Shown piece after piece: positions 45,577 to 55,513 of a stretch of DNA of 64,000 nt (its first letter is position 1; each line of letters starts with the position of its first letter). Position numbers and translations under genes: made by a program. Source of the stretch: Sequoia sempervirens (Eukaryota > Streptophyta > Pinopsida > Cupressales > Cupressaceae); contig VDFB02047230.1 in NCBI GenBank assembly GCA_007258455.2, positions 160,712,635 to 160,776,634 of the forward strand, written 5' to 3'. The notes under the pieces were generated by a model, which ran no database searches, had not been told where the DNA came from, and was given only the letters and a program-made list of their open reading frames with translations.

Positions 45577-46582
45577 AGCATAGATGTTATAATAAGGAGA
45601 TTGATGAACTCACACACCTTCTTCAAAAGAATAACATTAAGCTTCCCTCATCAGTGTCTTCTACTTCTTCTTCAGCATCACAATTCATAGCCCATTATCA
45701 TCTTAGTCAAAAGATACAACATCTACTTCTGAGCTACATAAAATGAAAGGACAAGCACTCTTGGCCTTTGCAATTCCTGAATCTCATAGATGGCTTCTTG
45801 ATTCAGGGGCATCTCATCATATGGCATCTTGTATGGATATGGTATCTTCTTTTGAACCTTTTAATTCACCTCATATATTGATGGGTAACCATACATATAT
45901 GAAGGTAAGTGGGAAGGGCTCTATTGACATGGGGGAGGGTACATTCAATGATGTGATTTGTGTTCCTTCCTTTTCCACTAATCTCCTTTCTATTTATCAA
46001 ATTACTCATGGGGGTCAAGTTAAAATAGTTGAGTTTACTCCAAATAGGGTGTACGTAATGGACATGGAGACTAGGGATATTGTTGCTATCAGGATGGTTG
46101 ATCATTCATCTTGAGTATATTCCTTTTCACATTTTTCTTCAGAAGGTGATAATGTCCCTTTGATTGCATCACACACTCCATTGAGTGTGAACCATGTTAG
46201 TGAGGAGAAGTTTGGTCATCTACACCTTGGTATTCTAGAGACCAGTGCTAAGCTTCCTACTCCTCCACCTCCTGCTTCTTCAACCATTGATGCTTCTATT
46301 CAGCAAGATGATCATAGTTTTTCAGATCTTGCTTTGTGGGATGAGTATTTGACATGGATTTCTAACTTGTTCTTGGAGTCTCGTACTGCAGATTTGGAGG
46401 ACATACTTGAGGGGATTTCTCTCCTCTTTGATGACAATTTCAACACAACTGTTACACCATCTACTTTGTCTTTGGAGATTGACATTCATGAGCCTCCCCC
46501 TTCACTTGATTTTTCATGTTTCTTAGTTGAGTTTGACCATGATTATGTTGTGACTCATTCAAGCTTGGAGGCTCCTAATTAG
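45577..46582 (+). pseudogene. Copia-3 gag end, protease and an unknown downstream frame
   Basis: The first bases finish the split zinc knuckle, supplying the last cysteine (45585-45587). The gag frame ends at a stop near 45746. The protease continues in another frame at 45743-46114 with WLLDSGASHHMASC and GKGSIDMGEGTFNDVICVP, a good copia retropepsin and adjacent region. After a stop near 46114 a frame of about 140 residues (46160-46582) contains DEYLTWISNLFLESRTADLE and an acidic, Pro-rich composition. It has no integrase or RT motif and I do not recognise it. It is either a remnant of a deleted pol junction or an element-specific protein. Confidence 0.75.
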
Positions 46583-47073
46583 TTTTTAGAGGCATACATG
46601 TTGAGAGTTCATGCTTCCTCCTTTCAATTGAATATGGAGTGGCTTCTACATCAGCTTATGGATTTGTTTCTTCCTAAGGGAAGATGTGTTGCTTGCAAAC
46701 ATTGGATCATCTTTTTTTTTTCAAGCATTCTTCATCAGCATTGGAGCTTCTTCATTGTGGGGGGGGGATATCTTATTTATCTCCTTCCCTCTTATGGGGG
46801 GTATTTGATTGTATATACATGATGGATGTAGTCCTTGTGGGGTATCATTGAGTCCCCCATACATCATGTCCTTTGTTTTGTTTTTCTATCTTTTGGAGAG
46901 GAGTTTTGTCCCATTGGGTTTTCTCCTTTTCTCCGTTTGTGAAGGATTTCATATTTCATTTGCATTGTAAATGGGTACTTAACATGGCCTAGTAGTCGTG
47001 ACCCATAGTCATAGTCTTTGCATAGTGTGGATAATAATCTTTTCCCTAATTTGCACTTAAGGGTGGGTGTTAG
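46583..47073 (+). other. Copia-3 3' untranslated region
   Basis: A short continuation frame (46598-46822) is followed by non-coding sequence up to the LTR. A G-run (GGGGGGG) lies near 46760, and AAGGGTGGGTGTTAG directly before 47074 is the likely polypurine tract. Confidence 0.55.
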
Positions 47074-47477
47074 TGTGAATAAGTGTCTTGTACCTAGCTA
47101 ATTCATTCACTAGGTAATTAGGATACATATTCACATGATTAAGTTTACTTAGGAAAAAAATTATTTCTAGAAGTCTTAGTTAGCTTTTCCAAAACTTATC
47201 TTATCTAGCTAGTAATGCATCATTTCCTAGGTGATTAGGTTTTTGGTTGTCTCATGTCATAGGATTATGACATTTGTCAACATCATGTTCATTACTACAT
47301 TTCAACCTTGCCTATATAAGCAAGGAATATCATGTACATTTGTATCAATTCAATCAATTCAACCATTAATCAATCTTGCATTGTGAAGCAAGCTTTCTTG
47401 CCATTCTCTCTTTTGTAGAAGTGGTTTTGGTCGCAACAGTTCTTGAGGGTGTTGGGGAGTCACCATTTACTCCCACA
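47074..47477 (+). repeat. Copia-3 3' LTR
   Basis: Same length (404 bp) as the left LTR, with about 21 mismatches by eye and no length change. Most differences are transitions. Confidence 0.92.
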
Positions 47478-48264
47478 AAATTGGGTCTTCAAATGGAGTT
47501 TATGAAGCTATGAGATGAGGCGTAGTTGCTGCAAGTTGAAAAAAACAGTCTAAAACTCCATGTTTAACATCAGATTTAGCTTTACAATTATGTTGGAACT
47601 TTACCTTAGCTTCAATTTTAAAGAAAAGTCAAAAGGGAAAAGGGATATAAGGGTTCCTAGACCTACAACTAATGTTGAACAGTGAAAATGGAGGGTGCTA
47701 CATTGGACAACCTTCCTAAAACTAAGTTCCACTTAACCAAAATAGCTTACAGTCTCATGTAACTAGTGCTATCTTCTAAGGTTTACAGATTTTCAACTAT
47801 CTATTCACCATAAAGCATGAAAAATAGATGAATTTTAAGTGCAGCAATAAGTTAATATTCAGACTATCTTTACACTGTTGTTCATCATCAACAAAATAAA
47901 AAAAGCATGAACATGAAAGGCATCAACACCATAACATTTTTCACTATCAATGTGCAACATGAAACTAACTATTAAAAGCAACTTGAAACTTAGAACTACA
48001 AAATGAATCTACAAATTTTGAGAAGATGAATCATGCAACATGGGAGAAACACAAGAATCCACCAAAACAATGCAATTCTTATTAAAATTTCTACAACATA
48101 TCTTTACAAAACAACTCAACTCTGTCTTTGAAAATGAGAGGAGACCCCTATTTATAGTTTCCCAAAAGTGAGATGAATGGCGGGGATTTACTCTCATTGT
48201 GTGATAAAGATTCATTTTACATTAGGGTTTCACCTACCCCCAAAATATAACATTATAAAATACA
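47478..48264 (-). repeat. LTR-like segment, right part (U3/R of the presumed Gypsy-2 LTR)
   Basis: On the minus strand, CTATAAATAGGGG at about 48148-48160 is a strong TATA box, followed by leader-like sequence and an AATAAG near 48080. The right edge reads TACA at 48261-48264, so the minus strand starts TGTATTTT. A purine-rich run (GGGATGAGACAAAAAA) lies just upstream on the minus strand and could be the polypurine tract. Together with 32753-33000 this would form an LTR of about 1035 bp, interrupted by Copia-3. The partner LTR is not in the window. Confidence 0.42.
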
Positions 48265-48348
48265 TTTTTTGTCTCATCCCTATTTCGTCCTCTAGTGGAT
48301 CTGACACTGTAGTAGTTTTGTTTTCTAGTAACTGCATTCTTTTTCCAA

Positions 48349-50125
48349 CTATACTATTAGAAACTCATCATCAATCACTTTCTTTCCTTCATTATTTTGA
48401 AGGGTGGAATACTCCATAAATTTTCCAATTAATTCCTAGAGCTTGTTCCATTCCATGATGTTTGATTGGAGGATTAATTGAAAGGTCATCCTTTTAAATC
48501 TCTCCATGATCTGGTCCCAATGCTTGGTGCATCTTGGCATGGCCTTGATTACCTGCTTAGACTAAGTGAATTCCCTCACAACAAAGTCCATGAAATCAGG
48601 TGTGAGTGCATCTACAACCCCTTACTCCATCTTCTTATGGAATAATGGCTTGATTTTCTCTGGATCTAGTTCTAGGGCAGGCATGTACTAATCAGTCATT
48701 GTCTTGAGGTAATCCTCATTGTTTGTCCTATGCTCCATAACCCATTCAAGGTCGAGCTTGAATTCATGCAGTACCCTTTCCAAGACTTCTCTCTTGTGAT
48801 ACAAGCCCATTTTCTAGGTCTCTACTAGCTAGTGATCATCTTTTGCAAGGGCCAACTCCTTTTCCCATGTCTTTTTAGGCATCTTAAGAATGTCCTTGAG
48901 CTTTGGATATGTGATCCTGTATAGATCAGTGAACCTATGACATGTTTTCTTAGTGGCTTCCAACTACTTTTGCAAATCCAAAAATTCTTTGAACATTCTA
49001 GTAGTGTGGAGGATGCCCATGTCTCCATTTTATATCACTCTTAGGAGTCAATCCACGGTGGCCTTGGTCTAATTCTTCATTTTCTCCATTCTACTGATCT
49101 CTTCTTGGGAGAGAAGAGGGGGCATAGATGATAGTGTTGGAGCCTCTTCCTCCAAGAATGTCCATTGTTGAATGTAGGCAATGAGATCTACCACTTGTGC
49201 CTTTAGTTATTCTTTTGAGGATTGCTCCTTATTCATTTGTTGCATGATCATTGCCACTGACACTTGAAACTTATCAATATTCTACTCTCTAGTTTTTAGG
49301 ACCAAATTGATGGTAGAGATATTATAGTTGGATCCTTCACCTTTGTCTGTCATGGGGGTAGCAATTTGTATTTTTCTTGATCCGAAAGCATCAACCATAA
49401 TGTGAGAGAGGACTCTAGGCTTCTTCTCCTTTCTTGTTTTTGTTTATGCTCTACCTAGTATTGTTTCGAGTGGGGCCTTTGGATCAATGATTGTAGGGGA
49501 TTTCTTTTGTTGCTATCTTTCTAGAAGATCGGGAACTTGGTTTTCTCCTTTTGGTGATTCATGATCACCTTCCTCTCTTTGCTCATGTTGGGGTTGTTTC
49601 TCTTCATGGCTTGGGGCCTCTTATTCTGTTCTTTCTTCTTCATCTAAATCCTCTATTTGTATATCCTTTTCCTTGTCCAACTTAGTGGAGGCTATGTTCT
49701 CTTCTATGATATCACCACTCTAAGGTACTTTCCCTTCTTGTTCAAGCTCAACATGGTACCTAGGCTCAGGGATTTTCTTTGGTGTGTCTTTTGCTTTATC
49801 TTCTTACTTTTCTACATCTTTCTCTTCTTCTTCCTTTTTAGGACTTGCACTTCTTCTTCTCGGATGGGGCCTTTGTCTTGGCCAATTAGTGGAGGCTCCT
49901 CAAGTATCTCCATGTTGACCTCAGTATAAATTTTTTCTTCATGGAGCTGCCCTTCTGGACCAACCTTTTCATCTATATCCTTGAGCTATTGAGAAAAATC
50001 CTCTTGAAGCTCTTGATCTGAGGTTTCTATGATATATTGGCATTGAAAGCCTCAGTATCCTCTTCTAAAGATTGTGACTTTTCTTCACTGGATGCCACCT
50101 TATCTAAATTTATGTTTAATTTTGG
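48349..50125 (-). pseudogene. Gypsy-2 extra ORF, C-terminal part
   Basis: The minus-strand frame resumes after Gypsy-3 with KLNINLDKVASSEEKSQSLE and an acidic, Lys/Glu-rich stretch, then a helical, charged region down to a stop at 48349-48351. Recognisable open pieces include LVETxKMGLYHKREVLERVL-like sequence near 48790 and GKFMEYSTLQNNEGKK near 48400. In-frame TAG and TGA codons are frequent. I recognise no family. Its end lies about 85 bp from the presumed polypurine tract and LTR, the same placement as the extra ORF of Gypsy-1. Confidence 0.45.
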
Positions 50126-51724
50126 TGTAGGGGAACCCAAGCTCCTGAAGGGTCAGTTGAAGAGTCAGGAGGATGCAGGGGACATGAAGATCTATCCAAC
50201 ATCTCAAAGCATCAATTATGACATTTTGTAGCCCATAATGGCTTTTGAAATGGATAAAAACATTAAGGAAGTCAAAAGTCCTGAGGGTCCTGATAAGGAC
50301 CCTAGGACCTAATTGCAATGTAAGTGGACCAATAGTGTCCTAGGTGTCTAAATACGTTTTAATCATGTTAATTAAGGTTGAATGATAGAATGCAATAAGT
50401 TTTAGAAGGTTTTAGTTAGTAGGAGTTAATAAATGATGAGTTAGAAATTCAAATTTTGAATGCCAATGGCTAGTTGTGTTTTAGGCAGGTAAGTGAGTTT
50501 TAGGAGTTTTAACAACTATAATGTAAAAAAATCAATCCAAAACGGTTTGAGAAGTTTGGGAATGAGTCTAAAAATTTAGGGAAGGCATTTGTACGGAGGT
50601 TGGGTTGATGTTGCAAGTACTGTATGGATTGCTACAGGAAGAAAGTGAAAAACTTCAGTTTTCTTGCATCTTTTGGTGTAATTCTCCATTGGATGTATTG
50701 AGGACTCGTATTTACATGTTTTGAAACCATTTTTATGTCTTGAAGTCAATATAAATCAATCCTTTGTGTATCATAACTGACTGTCCTAAGGAAACTCAGT
50801 TTTTTTCTCTAATTTTTGGTGGTTTCCAGGGATGTTTGATCCATTTCATGGAGGAATGTTTATGTAACCTATGAAATGGATCTATTCTAACATGTATAAT
50901 ACAAATATAACAAGATAACATGCAAAAAGGAAGAATATCAAGGTGTACACCAAGTTGTCACAGGGAAAAGTGCTTGAAAATGGAGGCGAAGGTATAACAG
51001 TGGGAGATCTTCCTAAATAAGGGGCATGTTTTTGAGTTGAAGGTGCTTACATATGTTGAGTTATTGGTGAAAAGTTCAAGAACTGGTTCTGGAAGTGTCT
51101 GGAATGCTAGTTTTCAAGAAGCCCTAGTTTTAAGGGATTTAAGAGAGGGTTTTGTGATTAGGGGTCTTAAGGGTATCATAGGAGCCTAAATACTTGGAAT
51201 TTCTTAGTTTGTAAAAAATTTAAGCTACTTTTGAAAGTATCATGATTTGGAGTTGAGATTGGAGAGGGGTTGCTTTGAAAAATAGGGCTAATTAGGCCTT
51301 GATTTTGTGGAAACAATAGATTTTGCAAAGAGTGGTCTGAAACAACTGCCATCAGGGTTTGGATATATTGTGTAGGATCATAAGCCACATCTGAAAAAAT
51401 CATTATATTGAGGATTCTTTTGGAAAATTTGTGAGAAAAGTTCAAAAAACCATCACTAGAGGCCTAGTTGGGCTAGAAGCCTAGTCAAGGTGGAAAAATG
51501 GATTTTGTTTAAGACAAATGTTTGGGACTTTGTAGTCATTCAAGAAAAATGAAATTGTGTCCCTTAAGAGCATTCCTAGGGTTTGGTTCCATAAGAGAAG
51601 GATTTGAGTCACAAGTGTACCATTTAGGCATTATATCCACAAGGGTGCCTAAAAGAGTTTTTGAGATTGCATCATTGTAATCCTTGAAGCTTTGAGTTTT
51701 TCCTAAAGTCCCATAGCCTCTGCA
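50126..51724 (+). repeat. Gypsy-3 5' LTR
   Basis: Direct repeat of 53882-55513 with scattered substitutions. The right copy has an extra segment of about 30 bp near 54432-54465, containing TTCTTGATGAATATTTG. A short TATAAATC element near 50750 is a weak TATA candidate. Confidence 0.92.
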
Positions 51725-51730
51725 TTAGAG

Positions 51731-51742
51731 TGGTATCAGAGC
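51731..51742 (+). promoter_or_regulatory. Gypsy-3 primer binding site
   Basis: TGGTATCAGAGC is a perfect match to the initiator tRNA-Met site. It lies six bases after the LTR end. Confidence 0.92.
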
Positions 51743-51777
51743 AGTAAGTAGGTCCTTTAGGGATTGAAGAATCAATA

Positions 51778-53420
51778 ATGGCACCTAAAAATCAGTTAGC
51801 AAGAGAGTTGGAGGAGTTGAGGGAAACCTTGGAAAAAAAAAGAAGGGAAAGAAGAGAACAAGAAGCAGCAAGAGAGTAGGCCAGAGCAAGGGAGGAAAGG
51901 CAATGGTGAAGGGAGAGAGACACTATGCAAGCAAGGATAAAAAACCTTGAGAGAAGTAGGAGGAAAGAAGAACAAGAAAAACAAGAAGATAATGATGAAG
52001 AAGAAGAGTATGTGAGGGTAAATCAAGAGCAACCAATAGATGAGATAGAAGACCTTGAGGAAAGGAGGTTATTGAGATTGTTGAAAGCAGTACAAGGTCA
52101 TGGAGGAAAGAGTCACATAGATTTTCCTATCTATCAAGGAAAGATGGATAGTGAAGAGGTGTTAGGATTGCTTGATGCCTTAGATAACTATTTTGAGTTT
52201 GAAGAGATGGATGAAGAGAGGAAGGTTAAGTTTTCCAAAACTAAGTTGAGAGGTACAACGTTGACATGGTGGACTATTTTTTAGAATGATAGGATGGCTA
52301 GGGGATTGGAAAAAGTTTCTACATGGGCAAGAATGAAGAGTTTGGTCAAGGAACAATTCCTACCATCTGATTACACAATTCATGTGAAGAGGATGAGGCA
52401 GAATTGAAAGCAAAAGGACTTGGATGTGATGTCCTATACTAAGCAATTTCACAAGCTTAGCATCAGAGGAGGACATGAGGAAGAAGATGAGAAAGTAGCT
52501 AGGTATATCAATGGCTTGCGGTATAACTTACAAGATGAGATTGGTTTGCAAATGCCAAGGACATTAGGAGAATTTTTTAGTTGGCCATTAGAGTAGAAGA
52601 AAAGGTGAAAAGGAAGCAAGAAAGGTCGAGCAATGGTGGAGGAGGAGGTAGTTCAAGCAGAGGTAGAGGTAATAGAGAACAAGGACAAGGCAACAATGAT
52701 AAGAGCAGTAGTGACAAGGGAAATTAGGTGTTTTCAGATCAAAGAGGAGGATACACTCCTAGAGGAGGAGGTAGATTTGGACAAGGACAAGGTAGAGGAA
52801 CATTCACAGGTAGGTGTTTCAATTGCAATGAACCAAGGCATCCTTATTTCAAATGTCCTAAATGGGAACAATCAGATAAGGACAAAGAAAGGAGAGCTAA
52901 CTTGGTACAAGAAGAAGAGGACAAAAAAGAGGAATCAAAGACATTGATGGAAAACCCTATGATTGATGGTGAGTTCCTTATGGTCAAGCAAGGAGAAAGA
53001 ATTCATCAAGAGCCAAAGGTAATTATCTTCAAGAAAAATTATCTCAGTCATGGTAAGATATGCATATTACTCATAGATTCAGGATCACATAGAAATTTAG
53101 TTTCATCTGATATGGTAGCCAAGTTGGGAATTGAAACATTTGATCATCTTAGTCCCTACAAGGCCATTTGGGTAACTCAAATGCAACATGTAGAGATTTT
53201 TAAGAGGGCTTATGTGGATTTTTCAATTGGATCATATCAGGATAGGGTGCTTTGTGATGTCATTTCAATGACTTGTGGTCATATCATCTTAGGGAGACCA
53301 TGGCAGTTTGCTAGGAGGATAGTGCATGATGGATTCCATAACAAATATTTGCTTCATCAAGGAGGTAATAGATATAAGTTGAGGCCTTTGACTTTGGAGA
53401 AGTTTAATGAAAGTTTTTAG
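51778..53420 (+). pseudogene. Gypsy-3 gag and protease
   Basis: From the ATG at 51778 the frame starts with a charged, coiled-coil-like region (RELEELRETLEKKRRERR). The gag core includes FPIYQGKMDSEEVLGLLDAL and KLRGTTLTWW, typical of Ty3/gypsy gag. The frame shifts near 52575, and the second part has Gly/Arg-rich sequence and a CCHC knuckle CFNCNEPRHPYFKC at about 52817-52858. The protease follows with ILLIDSGSHRNLVSSDMVAK and later GHIILGRPWQFAR, and ends at 53420. In-frame stops occur near 51879, 51909, 52284, 52408 and 52724. The layout suits a gag-pro precursor of about 550 residues. Confidence 0.85.
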
Positions 53421-53881
53421 ATTTGTTTTGAGAAGCATTTGCAGGTGGATATGGAGGTTAAGACAGTGGAAGATATTGGTTGGTTGAAAAGTGACAAGCT
53501 GCAACAGGGTTATGAAGCGTATAGTCCTAAAAATTAGAATCTATAGGACTTGGAGAGCATCAAGGTTGGGAATATTAAATGCCCTATTGTTGAGGTTAAT
53601 GGAGGTGGCGTTTCTTTACAAAGAAAATAGTGGAATGAAGGAAGAAACAGGACACAAGGATAGACTGAAATCAAACAGCAAAGAGGACAAACAAAACATT
53701 GTTTTGATTCTAACATGTTGAGTGACATGAGTGCAGGTTGGAAAAGAAGGAAGAAGGTTACTTTAGGAGATTTCATGTTATGTAACCAGAAGGTGCAAAC
53801 ATCTAGGAACAAGGAGTATGATGGTGGCAACAAGTTGGATACTTCTTGGGGAAAGAACTTTTTCTTTCTTGGGGAGAATGG
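53421..53881 (+). other. Gypsy-3 region after protease, pol missing
   Basis: Only about 460 bp separate the protease end from the 3' LTR. Translations give short charged pieces without RT or integrase motifs. The last bases, CTTGGGGAGAATGG, form the polypurine tract. An internal deletion of pol, or an element family that never had it, explains the gap. Confidence 0.7.
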
Positions 53882-55513
53882 TGTAGGGGCACCTAAGCTC
53901 CTTAAGGGTCAGTTGAAGAGTCAGGAGGATGCAGGGGCCATGAAGATCTATCCAACATATTAGAGCATCAATTATGACATTTTGAAGCCTATAATGGCTT
54001 TTGAAATGGATAAAAACATTAATGAACTCAAAAGTCCTGAGGGTCTTGATAAGGACCCTAGGACCAAATTGCAATGTAAGTGGACCAATAGTGTCCTAGG
54101 GGTATAAATAGGTTTTAATAATGTTAATTAAGGTTGAATGATAGAATGCAATAATTTTTAGAAGGTTTTAGTTAGTAGGAGTTAATAAATGATGAGTTGG
54201 AAATTCAAATTTTGAATGCCAATGGCTAGTTGTGTTTTAGGCGAGTAAGTGAGTTTTAGGAGTTTTAACAACTATAATGTAAAAAAATAAATCCAAAACA
54301 GTTTGAGCAGTTGGGGAATGAGTCTAAGAAGTTAGGGAAGGCATTTGTATGGAGGTTGGGTTGATGTTGCAAGTACTGTATGGACTGCTACAAGAAAAAA
54401 GTGAAAAACTTCAGTTTTCTTGCATCTTTTGGTGTTTTCTTGATGAATATTTGATTTCTTTTGGTGTAATGATCCATTGGGTGTATTGAGGACTCATTTT
54501 TACATGTTTTGAAACCATTTATATGTCCTGAAGTCAATATAAATCAATCCTTTGTGTATCATAACTGACTGTCCTAAGGAAACTCAGTTTTTTCTCTCTA
54601 ATTTTTGGTGGTTTCCATGGATGTTTGATCCATTTCATGGAGGAATGTTGCTGTAACATATGAAGTGTATCTATTCTAACATGTATAATACAAATATAAC
54701 AAGATAACATGCAAAAAGGAAGAATATCAAGGTGTACACCGAGTTGTCACAAGGCAAAGTGCTTGAAAATGGAGGCTAAGGTATAGCAGTGGGAGATCTG
54801 CCTGAATAAGGGGCATGTTTTTGAGTTGAAGGTGCTTACATATGTTGAGTTATTGGTGAAAATTTCAAGAACTGGTTCTAGAAGTGTTTGGAATGCTAGT
54901 TTTCAAGAAGCCCCAATTTTAAGGGATTTAAGAGAGGGTTTTGTGATTAGGGGTCTTAAGGGTATCATAGGAGCCTAAAAACTTGAAATTCCTTGGTTTT
55001 TAAAAAATTTAAGCTACTATTGAAAGTATCATGATCTAGAGTTGAGATTGGAGAGGGGTTGCTTTGAAAAAGAGGGCTAACTAGGCCTTGATTTTGTGGA
55101 AACAATATATTTTGCAAAGAGTGGTCTGAAACAAGTGCCATCAGGGTTTGGAAATGTTGTGTAGGATCATAAAACACATCTAAAAAAATCATTAGATTGA
55201 GGAGTCCTTTGGAAAATTTGTGATAAAAGTTCAAAAAACCATTGCTAGAGTCCTAGTTGGGCTAGAAGCCTAGTCAAGGTGGAAAAGTGGATTTTGTTTA
55301 AGACAAAAGTTTGGGACTTTGTAGTCATTCATGACAAGTGAAATTGTGTCCCTTAAGATAATTCCTAGGGTTTGGGTCCATAAGAGAAGGATTTGAGTCA
55401 AAAGTGTACCTTTTAGGCGTTATATCCACAAGGGTGCCTAAAAGAGTGTTTGAGATTGCATCATTATAATCCTTGAAACTTTGAGTTTTCCCTAAAGTCC
55501 CATAGCCTCTGCA
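53882..55513 (+). repeat. Gypsy-3 3' LTR
   Basis: Matches 50126-51724 throughout, starting TGTAGGGGC after the polypurine tract and ending CTCTGCA. Confidence 0.92.

Larger units (their letters stand above)
33001..47477 (+). mobile_element. Copia-3: gag-protease-only Copia-type element carrying nested Copia-4
   Basis: Two 404-bp LTRs (33001-33404 and 47074-47477) begin TGTGAATAA and end TCCCACA. A primer binding site follows the left LTR directly. Without the nested 9.7-kb insertion the element is about 4.75 kb. It encodes a copia gag with a zinc knuckle and a protease, then a short frame of unknown type, but no integrase, RT or RNase H. It must therefore have moved using enzymes from another element. 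By eye about 21 of the 404 LTR positions differ. The bases flanking the two ends (TTTGG and AAATT) do not match, so a target-site duplication is not evident. Confidence 0.85.
50126..55513 (+). mobile_element. Gypsy-3: gag-protease-only Gypsy-type element inserted in the Gypsy-2 ORF
   Basis: LTRs of 1599 bp (50126-51724) and 1632 bp (53882-55513) start TGTAGGGG and end CTCTGCA. A perfect initiator-Met primer binding site follows. The internal region of about 2.15 kb encodes gag, a CCHC knuckle and a retropepsin, then a short decayed stretch to the 3' LTR. There is no RT, RNase H or integrase, so the element depended on another for movement. The flanking bases (TTTGG left, TAAAA right) do not form a visible target-site duplication. 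Confidence 0.88.

Noticed and set aside
51796..52032. Minus-strand hydrophobic frame opposite the Gypsy-3 gag.
   Set aside because: It is the complement of a purine-rich Glu/Lys/Arg-coding stretch, so a Phe/Leu/Ser-rich shadow is expected.
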